From a virus, in the IMG/VR virus record IMGVR_UViG_3300009000_000027, positions 1 through 31,319 of that record: 31,319 nt of DNA; one strand, 5' to 3'. A program made the translations under genes and the position numbers. Positions within the stretch are counted from its first letter, which is position 1. Each line of letters begins with the position of its first letter. The notes below the pieces were generated by a model. That model was not told the origin of the DNA. It was given only the letters and a program-made list of their open reading frames with translations, and ran no database searches. Shown in pieces: positions 1-8,573 of this stretch.

Positions 1-3000
1 CCGGTGATTACATTGATCCATTTACTGGCAACTACACCGGTAATTACATTGATCCATTTACCGGTAACTACACTGGTGACTACATTGATCAATTTACGGG
101 CGACTATACTGGCGACTATGTTCGTCCGTTCACGGGTAACTATACTGGCGACTATGTAAGACCCTTCACTGGAAACTATACCGGTAATTACATTGATCCA
201 TATACCGGTGAATATGAAGGTTCATACGAACGACCATTTACCGGTAACTACACTGGTGATTATGTTCGTCCATTTACGGGTAACTACACTGGTGATTATG
301 TTCGTCCATTTACTGGCAATTATACCGGTGATTATCTAAGACCGTTCACAGGAAACTATACGGGTAATTACCTTGTTCCTTATGAAGGAAACTACGAAGG
401 TTCATACGAACGACCATTTACCGGTAACTACACTGGCGACTATGTAAGACCATTTACTGGAAACTATACCGGCGACTATGTCCGACCATTTACGGGTAAC
501 TATACAGGCAACTATCTGGTACCGTATACTGGTGATTATGAGGGGGATTATGCCTCACTCTTTGAAGGAAACTATGAGGGTTCATACGCAGTAGATTATA
601 CCGGAAACTATGAAGGTAACTATGCTGCAAATTATGTGGGTAATTACGAAGGTGATTACAACGCTATTTACGTGGGCGATTACGAACGTACAGATCCCGA
701 ACCATATACAGGTAATTACACACGAGCAGATGCAGAAGGATTTGCTGCGGAGTTCACTGGTTTAGGTGGTGACACGTTTGTTTCTGCTGGTGATTCTTAT
801 CTTGGTGACCCCAACGATGTCGTTATTTCAAGAAACTCTGGTCTATCGCATTGGGTTGCGATGGAGAATGGAACCATCAACTACTCTGTGGTGTACAGTG
901 GTACTCAGATCTTTATAAATGGGTCATCGGTAATAGGCCCAACTTCAGGCCCACAAAGTGGTACATTTTCGGTTACTGCGGGGGATTTGATCAATTCAAA
1001 TGGATTGCCGTTCCACCTATTTGATCAGGCTAATAACCATTTGGTAGTCCCAACTGCGGTGCATGGTCGTGCATTTGGTACATATCAAAACCGATACGAT
1101 TATACACTGTTTTTCTATTCACAAGATGCGGGTACAGTAAACATCTACGAAAATGCTGGTGGTACTGGTGGCATTGGTGGAACACCCACCGACACAGTCA
1201 GTCTGCCTGGTGGTCAGGTAGTGTCATATTTTATCGGAAATTACACAGGTAATTATCATTATTGGACATCGGACGTTGACATAGTATCGTCAGTCACAGG
1301 CATCACTGGTGATAAATTTATCGTACCACCCTTAGCAGACCCTAACGAAAAAGTCTACCGTAGAAGAAGTGCATTTTCTCGTGATGAAAATGGCGGCACT
1401 GTTAACCAGACCAACACATACTGGACATCGGATTCGACACTAAGACACTTTAACATGGAAATTGCAGATGGTTCGGGTGGTGATGCGAACCACGGTCTGC
1501 CCGAAAAATACCTGTCAAACCATTACTCATGGGGTCAGGAACTTAGTGACTTCGCACTTGTAATACCAAACACGGGTTATGTTCGAGTAGAGAGTTGGAA
1601 TGGTTCCGCATGGGTACAACAAGAAGAATTCTTTGCAACCGGTTCTGAATCTAGTCCTACCTATATTTTCCGTGATGGCACAACTGGATTTGGATCACAA
1701 GGTTCAATTATATCTGGTGCCGCCGCAAACTTCAACGCAGATACATTGTGGAGATGGGTAGGTACACAACCATTTTACATTGTTGTTAATGATGTTTCAA
1801 ATGATGAAGAACCTTTGTTAGGTTGGATGGCTGATCTTGAAGATGGTGTGTATGTCGTTGATGACTTTGTAGGGGACTATGGTCGTACCGAAGATCAGAA
1901 CTATCTTGGTAATTATGAAGGTGACTACGCTGCAAATTATGTAGGAAACTATGAGGGTGACTATAACGCAATTTATCAAGGTGAGTATACGGGTGTTCCG
2001 GTTGAACCTTATACCGGTCAATACACGGGAGTACCAATTGAACCCTACACCGGAAACTATACAGGCGTTGCAACCCAACCTTATACTGGTGACTATGGTC
2101 GAATTGATCCTGAAGACTATACCGGTGATTATGAAGGCATTTATGTTTCAATCTTTACCGGTGATTACGAAGGTGATTACAATGCCATTTATGAAGGTCA
2201 GTATACTGGTCAGATAGAACAACCATATACCGGTGAATACACTGGTGTGCCATTACAACCCTATACCGGTAATTACACTGGTGATGATGTCGAACCATAC
2301 ACTGGAGACTATGGACGCATCGACCCCGAACTTTATGTTGGTGAATACGAAGGTGACTACAATGCCATTTATGAAGGTCAGTATGAAGGTGACTATAACG
2401 CAATTTATGAAGGTCAGTACACTGGTCAGGTAGCAGAACCTTATGAAGGTCAATATACTGGTGAACCACTGCAACCCTATACTGGAAACTATACAGGCGT
2501 TGCAACACAACCCTACACTGGCGATTATGGACGAATTGACGACGAACCATATACTGGTGCATATGAAGGAAACTATGCTGGACAGTACACTGGTAATTAC
2601 GAAGGTGATTATAACGCTATTTACGTGGGTGAATACACGGGTACTCTGGAAGAACCATACACCGGTGAATATACAGGTGTTCCAACTGAAACCTACAGTG
2701 GCGATTACACTGGTGATGATGACCAGTTATATGTCGGTGACTATGGTCGTATCGATGATGAGTTGTATACAGGAAACTATGAAGGTGACTACGCTGCAAA
2801 TTACGTAGGAAATTATGAGGGTGACTATAACGCAATCTATGTTGGCGAATACACGGGTACTCTGGAAGAACCATACACCGGTGAATACACTGGCGAACCA
2901 TTACAACCGTACACTGGAAACTATACGGGTGACGATGTCCAACCTTATACCGGTGATTATGGACGCATTGATTCGGAAGACTACACCGGAAACTATGAAG

Positions 3001-5441
3001 GAGACTATAACGCCATCTATGCAGGGGATTACGAAGGTGACTACAATGCGATTTATGAAGGTCAGTACACCGGTGCTCTTGCAGAACCTTATGAAGGTCA
3101 ATACACTGGTGAACCTTTGCAACCTTATACCGGTAATTACACTGGTGATGATGATGAAACATATACGGGTGACTATGGTCGAATAGATCCCGAAAACTAT
3201 ACTGGAGAATACGAAGGTGAGTACATTGCAAATTACACCGGTGATTATGAAGGCAATTACGTAGGAACGTATACCGGTGACTATGGTCGTATTGATCCGG
3301 AACTTTATGTTGGTGAATATGAAGGTAATTACGATGCGATATACATCGGTGATTATGAAAGAACCGATCCTGAACCTTATACGGGTGATTATGCAGGACT
3401 TTACGCTTCGAACTACACTGGTAATTACGAAGGCGACTACAATGCCATTTACGTTGGCGATTATGAACGAAGTGATCCAGAAACATATACCGGTGAATAT
3501 GAAGGTGAGTACGTTGGTCTTTACATTGGTGACTATGGTCGTATCGATGATGAACCCTACACAGGTAATTACGAAGGCGACTATAACGCAATTTATGTTG
3601 GGGAATATTCTAGAGACGATCAAGAACTTTACGTCGGTGATTATGGACGCGAAGACCCCGAAACATACACCGGTGACTACGAAGGCGTTTACATTGGATT
3701 GTATGCCGGTGAATACGAACGTACAGATGACGAACTCTACACCGGTGCTTATGAAGGCATCTATGTTGGAGAATATGTTGGTGACTATGGTCGCATAGAC
3801 CCCGAACTTTACGTCGGTGACTACTCACGTATCGATCCCGAAGATTACACGGGCGACTACTCACGCATTGATCCAGAAGAGTATGCTGGGGATTATTCAC
3901 GAATCGATCCCGAAGATTATACAGGCGATTACGAAGGCGACTACAATGCAATCTACATCGGTGACTATGAACGCACGGATGACGAATTGTATGTGGGTGA
4001 TTATACTGGTGTTTACGCAAGTGTTTATACCGGAGATTACTCACGCATAGATCCCGAAGATTACACCGGAGACTATGAAAGAACAGATCCCGAAGATTAT
4101 ACTGGTAATTACGAAGGTGTTGCTGTAGAAAACTATACGGGCGACTATGAACGCACCGACGATGAACTATATGTGGGCGACTATACCGGAGTCTATGCAA
4201 GTGACTATACGGGTGATTATGAAAGAACCGATCCTGAAGATTATGCCGGAAACTACATTGGTGAAAATGAAGAGTTGTACATCGGAATCTATCAGGGTGT
4301 TGTGACAGAACCCTATGAAGGAAATTATACTGGCGACGATTCCGAATTGTACGTTGGTGAATATACGGGTGTTCTTGAAGAACCTTATACTGGAGATTAT
4401 GAAGGTGTTTACGTTGGTGAATATGAGGGACAATACGAAGGTGTTGTAGAACAACCGTATGAAGGAGATTACGAAGGCGACTACGTTGGTTTGTATGTCG
4501 GTGAATATGAGGGGGACATTGTTGAACCCTATACGGGCGATTACACTGGAGTATATGCCTCTGATTACACAGGAATCTATGCGGGTGTTACTGAAGAGTT
4601 TTATACCGGAAACTACACTGGTATAGAAGAAGAACTCTATACTGGAGATTATGAAGGCATATATTCTGCGGACTATATTGGTGAATATGGTCGCCAAGAA
4701 GAAGAACCTTATACCGGTGAGTATGAGGGTGTTCTTGAGGAACCTTACAGTTCAATATATGCGTCAGAGTATGAAACAGATTATACCGTAGTTTACACAG
4801 GTAATTACGAATCTGATTATGAAGGAACATACACCGGCGATTACGGATCTGCTTACACGGGTGAGTATCAGAGTGATTACACAAGTGCATACACTTCTGA
4901 ATACGAGGCATCGTACACTAGTGAATACACTGGGGATTACGTTGGACTCTATACGTCAACGTATACCGGTGATTATGCTTCCGATTATGAACAGGCATAT
5001 CTTGGAAACTTTATCGGTGACTATAATCCAGATTATGAATCTCAATATGCGGGAGAATACTCTGGTGATTACTCCGGTGATGCATATGTACAAAATTATT
5101 CTTCGGATTTTATTGACAATGAGTACGAAGGCGCGTATAATACAGATTTCGTACCATATTCTGGTAGATATGAAGCGATAGATTTAGAGAATTATGATGG
5201 ACAAAGTTTTGATGATTTCTACATCGGTAACTTTACTGGTAACACATTTGAAGGCGATTATGCATCATCATATACGGAAGATATATATACCGTAGTATAC
5301 CAAGCCGAATATCAGGGTGAGGACATTGAAGAGACGTATGTAGGAAACTACGTCGGTGAACTGACCTATGGTCAAGGTGGTAAGTTGTTGGATGCACCTA
5401 CCACTATTGAAACATACACATTATATGTAAGGACTGCTTAA
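1..5441 (+). CDS. Giant tyrosine-rich tetrad-repeat virion/fibre-like protein (5' end outside window)
   Basis: The reading frame is open from the first full codon (position 3), so the gene starts upstream; the GTG at 636 is an internal valine codon. In the window 1812 residues are coded, ending at TAA 5439-5441. Nearly all of it is a four-residue repeat with Tyr/Phe at position 1 and usually Gly at position 3 (YTGD, YTGN, YEGD, YVGE), alternating with eight-residue units such as YGRIDPEL or YTGVPVEP. The register stays a multiple of four codons throughout, except for a non-repetitive domain (about 762-1865) and slips near the C-terminus. It is very acidic and aromatic, with almost no Cys. The last ~70 residues lose the pattern and may be a cap. 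No signal peptide or membrane segment is visible in this part. The location in a T4-like late region suggests a virion fibre or adhesin; this is inference. I do not recognise a named family. The next gene's ATG overlaps the stop by one base. Confidence 0.9.
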   Translation, partial: GDYIDPFTGNYTGNYIDPFTGNYTGDYIDQFTGDYTGDYVRPFTGNYTGDYVRPFTGNYTGNYIDPYTGEYEGSYERPFTGNYTGDYVRPFTGNYTGDYVRPFTGNYTGDYLRPFTGNYTGNYLVPYEGNYEGSYERPFTGNYTGDYVRPFTGNYTGDYVRPFTGNYTGNYLVPYTGDYEGDYASLFEGNYEGSYAVDYTGNYEGNYAANYVGNYEGDYNAIYVGDYERTDPEPYTGNYTRADAEGFAAEFTGLGGDTFVSAGDSYLGDPNDVVISRNSGLSHWVAMENGTINYSVVYSGTQIFINGSSVIGPTSGPQSGTFSVTAGDLINSNGLPFHLFDQANNHLVVPTAVHGRAFGTYQNRYDYTLFFYSQDAGTVNIYENAGGTGGIGGTPTDTVSLPGGQVVSYFIGNYTGNYHYWTSDVDIVSSVTGITGDKFIVPPLADPNEKVYRRRSAFSRDENGGTVNQTNTYWTSDSTLRHFNMEIADGSGGDANHGLPEKYLSNHYSWGQELSDFALVIPNTGYVRVESWNGSAWVQQEEFFATGSESSPTYIFRDGTTGFGSQGSIISGAAANFNADTLWRWVGTQPFYIVVNDVSNDEEPLLGWMADLEDGVYVVDDFVGDYGRTEDQNYLGNYEGDYAANYVGNYEGDYNAIYQGEYTGVPVEPYTGQYTGVPIEPYTGNYTGVATQPYTGDYGRIDPEDYTGDYEGIYVSIFTGDYEGDYNAIYEGQYTGQIEQPYTGEYTGVPLQPYTGNYTGDDVEPYTGDYGRIDPELYVGEYEGDYNAIYEGQYEGDYNAIYEGQYTGQVAEPYEGQYTGEPLQPYTGNYTGVATQPYTGDYGRIDDEPYTGAYEGNYAGQYTGNYEGDYNAIYVGEYTGTLEEPYTGEYTGVPTETYSGDYTGDDDQLYVGDYGRIDDELYTGNYEGDYAANYVGNYEGDYNAIYVGEYTGTLEEPYTGEYTGEPLQPYTGNYTGDDVQPYTGDYGRIDSEDYTGNYEGDYNAIYAGDYEGDYNAIYEGQYTGALAEPYEGQYTGEPLQPYTGNYTGDDDETYTGDYGRIDPENYTGEYEGEYIANYTGDYEGNYVGTYTGDYGRIDPELYVGEYEGNYDAIYIGDYERTDPEPYTGDYAGLYASNYTGNYEGDYNAIYVGDYERSDPETYTGEYEGEYVGLYIGDYGRIDDEPYTGNYEGDYNAIYVGEYSRDDQELYVGDYGREDPETYTGDYEGVYIGLYAGEYERTDDELYTGAYEGIYVGEYVGDYGRIDPELYVGDYSRIDPEDYTGDYSRIDPEEYAGDYSRIDPEDYTGDYEGDYNAIYIGDYERTDDELYVGDYTGVYASVYTGDYSRIDPEDYTGDYERTDPEDYTGNYEGVAVENYTGDYERTDDELYVGDYTGVYASDYTGDYERTDPEDYAGNYIGENEELYIGIYQGVVTEPYEGNYTGDDSELYVGEYTGVLEEPYTGDYEGVYVGEYEGQYEGVVEQPYEGDYEGDYVGLYVGEYEGDIVEPYTGDYTGVYASDYTGIYAGVTEEFYTGNYTGIEEELYTGDYEGIYSADYIGEYGRQEEEPYTGEYEGVLEEPYSSIYASEYETDYTVVYTGNYESDYEGTYTGDYGSAYTGEYQSDYTSAYTSEYEASYTSEYTGDYVGLYTSTYTGDYASDYEQAYLGNFIGDYNPDYESQYAGEYSGDYSGDAYVQNYSSDFIDNEYEGAYNTDFVPYSGRYEAIDLENYDGQSFDDFYIGNFTGNTFEGDYASSYTEDIYTVVYQAEYQGEDIEETYVGNYVGELTYGQGGKLLDAPTTIETYTLYVRTA
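3..760 (+). repeat. Tetrad repeat array, N-terminal block (12-residue / 36-bp cycle)
   Basis: About 63 consecutive four-codon units in frame. Much of the block follows a 12-residue cycle of the form YTGDYVRPFTGN, with variants containing IDP, LVP and ERP. Synonymous codons vary freely between copies (ACC/ACT/ACA/ACG for Thr; GGT/GGC/GGA for Gly), so the protein repeat is stricter than the DNA repeat. It is coding sequence, not an intergenic array. Confidence 0.92.
762..1865 (+). other. Non-repetitive globular domain inserted in the tetrad-repeat protein
   Basis: About 368 residues without the tetrad pattern, rich in Ser, Gly, Asn, Trp and beta-forming residues. It contains several similar strand-like stretches, for example DKFIVPPL, FALVIPNTGYVRVESW and FYIVVND. 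The tetrad register is kept on both sides (FAAEFTG before, DDFVGDYGR after), so it looks like a module inserted into or projecting from the repeat scaffold. It resembles beta-rich adhesin domains of marine phage fibres in general character only; I cannot name a family. Boundaries are approximate. Confidence 0.7.
1866..5080 (+). repeat. Tetrad repeat array, main block
   Basis: About 268 consecutive four-codon units. They mix simple tetrads (YTGD, YEGD, YNAI, YVGE) with eight-residue units in which the second aromatic is replaced (YGRIDPEL, YERTDPEP, YTGVPLQP, YTGDDVEP). YEGDYNAIY recurs many times in the first two thirds. Towards the end, Ser/Ala-containing tetrads (YTSE, YASD, YESD) dominate. 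Near 5080 a GDAYVQNY segment adds one residue and breaks the register. Confidence 0.92.
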
Positions 5442-5911
5442 TGAGTTATAAAATTTTAGATAATGCCTACTGGGAAGACGGTATCGACGACCGTTCGGTT
5501 TTAAAATGTATACGAATGCATGATGAACCTGGCGGAAAACAACGAAAGGAGATCATTAACTTCTCTAGATTGCTTCCGGATCGTTCTCTATGCCCTCAAT
5601 ATAAAGAAGTGGTATCGGTGGTTGGTCAAAAGAGAATCGATGATAATACCACAGAACGTCGCAAAAGAAAAGCGATGGAACAAAAAACGGGTGCAATCAA
5701 AAAGGAACAACAGCAGAAGACTCAGATGTTGGAGAAACTTTTCGCGTTGAAACTTCAAGCATTCGAAATTCCCGAAATCCGTGATAGTACGAACAAGAAA
5801 CTCCGAACCAAACTGCGGCGAGCACAAAATGAAATAGAAATGAATGCCTACGCAACGTTGCTCATTGGTATGGAGAATGGTATATTTAAAGAGGATGATA
5901 AGAGTGAGTGA
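5441..5911 (+). CDS. Conserved basic coiled-coil-like protein of T4-like marine phages
   Basis: 156 aa. The ATG overlaps the previous stop (TAATG), with TAAGGA at 5428-5433 as a well placed ribosome site. The N-terminus (SYKILDNAYWEDGIDDRSVL) resembles a hypothetical protein I associate from memory with T4-like marine phages, placed near structural genes. Residues ~65-140 are rich in Lys, Arg, Glu and Gln (ERRKRKAMEQKTG, KKEQQQKTQMLEKL) and look helical, probably coiled coil. No catalytic motif is visible. Its position between the tetrad-repeat fibre and the glycosyltransferase, with overlapping junctions on both sides, would fit a fibre assembly or chaperone role, but that is inference from context only. 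Confidence 0.85.
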   Translation: MSYKILDNAYWEDGIDDRSVLKCIRMHDEPGGKQRKEIINFSRLLPDRSLCPQYKEVVSVVGQKRIDDNTTERRKRKAMEQKTGAIKKEQQQKTQMLEKLFALKLQAFEIPEIRDSTNKKLRTKLRRAQNEIEMNAYATLLIGMENGIFKEDDKSE

Positions 5912-6668
5912 ACCAACAAAGGGATTTGTCGTTGTCGCGTCAAGGAAAAAATTCTTTTATTTGTCTGCACTCAATCTAATCGAGTCAGTACAAGATTTTT
6001 ATCCCGAAGCAAAGTTCTGTCTAGTGACCGAAGAGAGATTTCTAGACGAACGTGGACGATCTGTTGCTGATCAAATTATTTTATGTGATGATCATAAACG
6101 TGCAAAGATATGGGGTATGGCAAGATCACCATACGATTTAACATTCTACATTGACGCAGATACCGAATGTGAACATGAAGATATCGCAAAAGTATTTGAC
6201 TTATTTAACGGACATGATATACTATTCACGGGACTTCCACCCGAACGCCACTATTGTTATGCCGAAGTCTTTTTTCCTGGCGCTACAAAACCCGATGGTT
6301 CAAGAGGTGGATTTGAATTGTGTGGGGGTGTGTGTCTCTATGACATGAGAAACGAACTGGTACGTGACTTTATGCACGATTGGTTTGATCTTACTGTCGA
6401 ACAATATTCTGGTCGATGGTGGCCAAAAGATGAGAATGGAAACGAAGATTTACACAATTATCCTCCGTCTTTTAAAAGATGGGATCAGTTTTCGTTGTGG
6501 TGGTTGGTCAACAAGGAACCAAAATACCAAGAACTAAAAGTTGGTATTATGGAAGATGATGCACGATGGAATTATTATTCAAAGTATAAAGCACACCTTC
6601 AACACAACAAAGAACCAGTTGTTATACGACACTATTCTTCAGCAAGTGCGAAGCAAGGGGTGTATTAG
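5904..6668 (+). CDS. GT-A-type glycosyltransferase-like protein (nucleotide-diphospho-sugar transferase)
   Basis: 254 aa from the GTG at 5904. This start overlaps the previous gene by 8 bases and has AGAGG (5890-5894) at 9-base spacing. ATG 5895 is a possible alternative; the in-frame ATG at 5844 lies deep in the previous gene and is unlikely. The N-terminus GFVVVASRKKFFYLSALNL fits a Rossmann-like beta-alpha start. LTFYIDADTE (residues ~79-88) supplies the D84-A-D86 motif typical of metal-dependent GT-A sugar transferases. Downstream, GGFELCGGVCLYD and the RWDQFSLWWL segment resemble acceptor-site and C-terminal regions of such enzymes. It would transfer a sugar from a nucleotide-sugar to an unknown acceptor. 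Lying between the fibre gene and the oxygenase gene, it may act on a virion protein. The substrate is unknown. Confidence 0.85.
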   Translation: MSEPTKGFVVVASRKKFFYLSALNLIESVQDFYPEAKFCLVTEERFLDERGRSVADQIILCDDHKRAKIWGMARSPYDLTFYIDADTECEHEDIAKVFDLFNGHDILFTGLPPERHYCYAEVFFPGATKPDGSRGGFELCGGVCLYDMRNELVRDFMHDWFDLTVEQYSGRWWPKDENGNEDLHNYPPSFKRWDQFSLWWLVNKEPKYQELKVGIMEDDARWNYYSKYKAHLQHNKEPVVIRHYSSASAKQGVY

Positions 6669-7352
6669 ATGATAATGAAAGACATTCCATTAAACGATTA
6701 TGCAGTTGAAATTCTCAACGATACTCTCTGGTTACTCGAAGACGATCATTACAAATCTGTTCACATGAATGGTCAGAAAGTCTATAACAAAGAAAGTGCA
6801 GATTATTATACGAGCAATGCATACTTTGAAAAGATACGAAACATGGGAACTACTCATGATGGTTATCCTGAAAGGTTTGCTGCATACTCGTTCGGAAGTA
6901 ATGGAATGAACTTTCATAAAGATGCCGGTCATGTCGCAGATGAAGCGGCACAACGCATATTTAAATTTTATGAAAAGATTCAAACACAACTCAATCTGAA
7001 AAAGAACGCATTGTTTAGTATCTACCCGCCGGGTGGTTTTATTGCATGGCATAATAATGCAAATGCCTCTGCGTATAATTTTATCTTCACATACAGTGAA
7101 ACCGGTGACGGTTACTGGAGACACTATGATCCAGTGAAGAAAGAAATGGTCACTATACCAGATGTGAAAGGGTGGCAATGTAAAGCAGGATACTTTGGTG
7201 CATATCATGATGGAGTTGATAAGATCGTATATCACACTGCAAGGAATACGAGTCAAACTGGTCTGCGAATGACCGTTGCATTTGTTATGGATCGTTCTGA
7301 GATGTCATCTGGAATACAAGATTGGGTAATTGAAGATATTCGTGCTGAATAA
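6669..7352 (+). CDS. 2OG-Fe(II) oxygenase-like protein
   Basis: 227 aa; ATG follows the glycosyltransferase stop directly (TAG-ATG), with AAGGGG at 6655-6660 as ribosome site. The C-terminal half reads like a double-stranded beta-helix oxygenase: SIYPPGGFIAWHNN (H128), FTYSETGDGYWRHYDP, then KIVYHTARN (H189) and GLRMTVAFVM (R200), which fits the second metal His and the 2-oxoglutarate-binding Arg. The residue two after H128 is Asn130, not the usual Asp/Glu, so the metal triad is atypical. Similar proteins occur in T4-like marine phages by my recollection. Expected reaction: 2-oxoglutarate- and O2-dependent hydroxylation of a protein or small molecule. Translational coupling to the glycosyltransferase suggests they work on one substrate. 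TATAAATA directly after the stop begins a new transcription unit. Confidence 0.8.
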   Translation: MIMKDIPLNDYAVEILNDTLWLLEDDHYKSVHMNGQKVYNKESADYYTSNAYFEKIRNMGTTHDGYPERFAAYSFGSNGMNFHKDAGHVADEAAQRIFKFYEKIQTQLNLKKNALFSIYPPGGFIAWHNNANASAYNFIFTYSETGDGYWRHYDPVKKEMVTIPDVKGWQCKAGYFGAYHDGVDKIVYHTARNTSQTGLRMTVAFVMDRSEMSSGIQDWVIEDIRAE

Positions 7353-7354
7353 TA

Positions 7355-7362
7355 TATAAATA
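7355..7362 (+). promoter_or_regulatory. T4-type late promoter TATAAATA
   Basis: Exact T4 late-promoter octamer, three bases after the oxygenase stop and 29 bases before the ATG at 7392. The ribosome site (TATGGA, 7379-7384) fits within the leader. It would be read by a gp55-type late sigma factor. Confidence 0.8.
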
Positions 7363-7391
7363 GAACCATAACACTTTTATGGAACTATCTC

Positions 7392-7742
7392 ATGGCACAT
7401 TACGAAGATCTCACTATCGATCAGGGTACAGATGTCGCAATCGACATCTATCTCGTCAACAAGGATAATTCAAAGAAAGACCTTACGGGATATCAGGCCG
7501 CTGCAAGAATGGCGACCAGTTATGACGCAGATAGTGACGATAAGATATCGTTTACTGCAGCGGTTGCGTCTCCCGCAACTGATGGTATTCTGAATTTATC
7601 TTTGACCAACGCACAAACTGCTCTTTTGAATCCTAAAAAACGATACGTCTATGATGTAGAAGTCTCTCTTGACAGTGATGGATCTACTACCATCGAGAGA
7701 GTCTTACAGGGTCTCATTACTGTTACTCCATCGGTCACGTAG
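7392..7742 (+). CDS. Small beta-sandwich-like virion protein
   Basis: 116 aa. It begins MAHYEDLTIDQGTDVAIDIYLV and continues LTGYQAAARM, DGILNLSLTNAQTALL and RYVYDVEV, ending in ERVLQGLITVTPSVT. This strand-rich layout resembles small phage baseplate/fibre attachment domains of the BppU N-terminal type, in which a ligand-like input is followed by a short beta sandwich. No catalytic residues are seen. It is the first gene behind a clear late promoter and is followed 9 bases later by a fibre-like gene, so a virion role is likely. The family assignment is tentative. Confidence 0.8.
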   Translation: MAHYEDLTIDQGTDVAIDIYLVNKDNSKKDLTGYQAAARMATSYDADSDDKISFTAAVASPATDGILNLSLTNAQTALLNPKKRYVYDVEVSLDSDGSTTIERVLQGLITVTPSVT

Positions 7743-7751
7743 GACTGAACA

Positions 7752-8573
7752 GTGGCGAATTATCGCGTCGATAAGATAACTGTTGGATCTCCCGACTACA
7801 AAGTTATTGTAGGAGATTACACCAAGGTATTGAAAGTCGTTGTTGGTGTTCCAACACGAAATGTCTTGGTGTCCAACTCTGTCCTTCTCAACGATGTTGT
7901 AGGTATCACTACCAGCAACATTCAAGATGGGGATATCCTTATTGCCGATAGTGATGGTATACTTGTCAATCGTCCCCTAGAAGCGAATAAGATTGACGGT
8001 AAAGTGTACGAGAGAGACTCTGATCGGGGTCTTATTCTTATTCGAAGATCTCCCACAGATGGTGTGCCAACCTCGTTAAGATCGGGAGAACTTGCATATT
8101 CTTATCTATCCGATCCATCGTTTGGTGGTGGTGGCAATGGTGGAGATCGACTCTACTTTGGTGTAGGTTCAGATGGTAATGAACTTGCAGAAAGAATTGA
8201 TGTCATTGGTGGTAAATATTTTACCGATCTATTACTTCATAATCACGGAATCAATACACCCAACACAGCGGCAATTGTTGATTCCGCGAAGAGAATAAAC
8301 GAATGGTTTGTTGATGCGTTGCAAGCAGATTCTGCAACAATAAAAAATCTATCTGTCACTGCAATCAATGCTGCGGATTTGATCACAAATCTTCTTAATA
8401 ATATCATCGAAGGAGACGGTATTGACATTCGAGAATCAGATGGCAAAATTGTAATTGCAGCAGAATTTGCAACGGCAAATAACGCAGGTATCGTGTCACT
8501 CGACTCCACACAGTTTAATGTGGGTGGTACGGGACAGACAGAAATCACAACTTTAGACGGTGGATTTTTCTAA
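7752..8573 (+). CDS. Tail-fibre-like virion protein
   Basis: 273 aa from a GTG start, with AGGA at 7741-7744 placed 7 bases upstream. No ATG exists near the N-terminus. The N-terminal ~55 residues are Val/Asp-rich (VGSPDYKVIVGDYTKVLKVV). A central SLRSGELAYSYL segment followed by GGDRLYFGVG is the SGELA-type module common in marine phage tail fibres. The C-terminal ~90 residues (NNIIEGDGIDIRESDGKIVI, then GIVSLDSTQFNVGGTG) look like a fibre tip or trimerisation region. Probable fibre or fibre connector; host target unknown. Confidence 0.85.
   Translation: MANYRVDKITVGSPDYKVIVGDYTKVLKVVVGVPTRNVLVSNSVLLNDVVGITTSNIQDGDILIADSDGILVNRPLEANKIDGKVYERDSDRGLILIRRSPTDGVPTSLRSGELAYSYLSDPSFGGGGNGGDRLYFGVGSDGNELAERIDVIGGKYFTDLLLHNHGINTPNTAAIVDSAKRINEWFVDALQADSATIKNLSVTAINAADLITNLLNNIIEGDGIDIRESDGKIVIAAEFATANNAGIVSLDSTQFNVGGTGQTEITTLDGGFF

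Noticed and set aside
1-760. CRISPR-like direct repeats with 36-bp period
   Set aside because: Repeats are contiguous, in frame, coding and without unique spacers; they are codon-level protein repeats.
1786-4911. Long open frames on the minus strand and other plus frames across the tetrad array
   Set aside because: They are His/Arg/Tyr- or Ile/Val-rich low-complexity shadows produced by the repetitive codons, with no ribosome sites or recognisable domains.
636-5441. GTG at 636 as start of the repeat gene
   Set aside because: The frame is open upstream to the window edge and codes the same tetrad repeat, so 636 is an internal Val codon.
5844-5903. Upstream ATG for the glycosyltransferase gene at 5844
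   Set aside because: It would overlap the preceding gene by 68 bases; the GTG at 5904 has a well placed AGAGG and the recognisable fold begins there.
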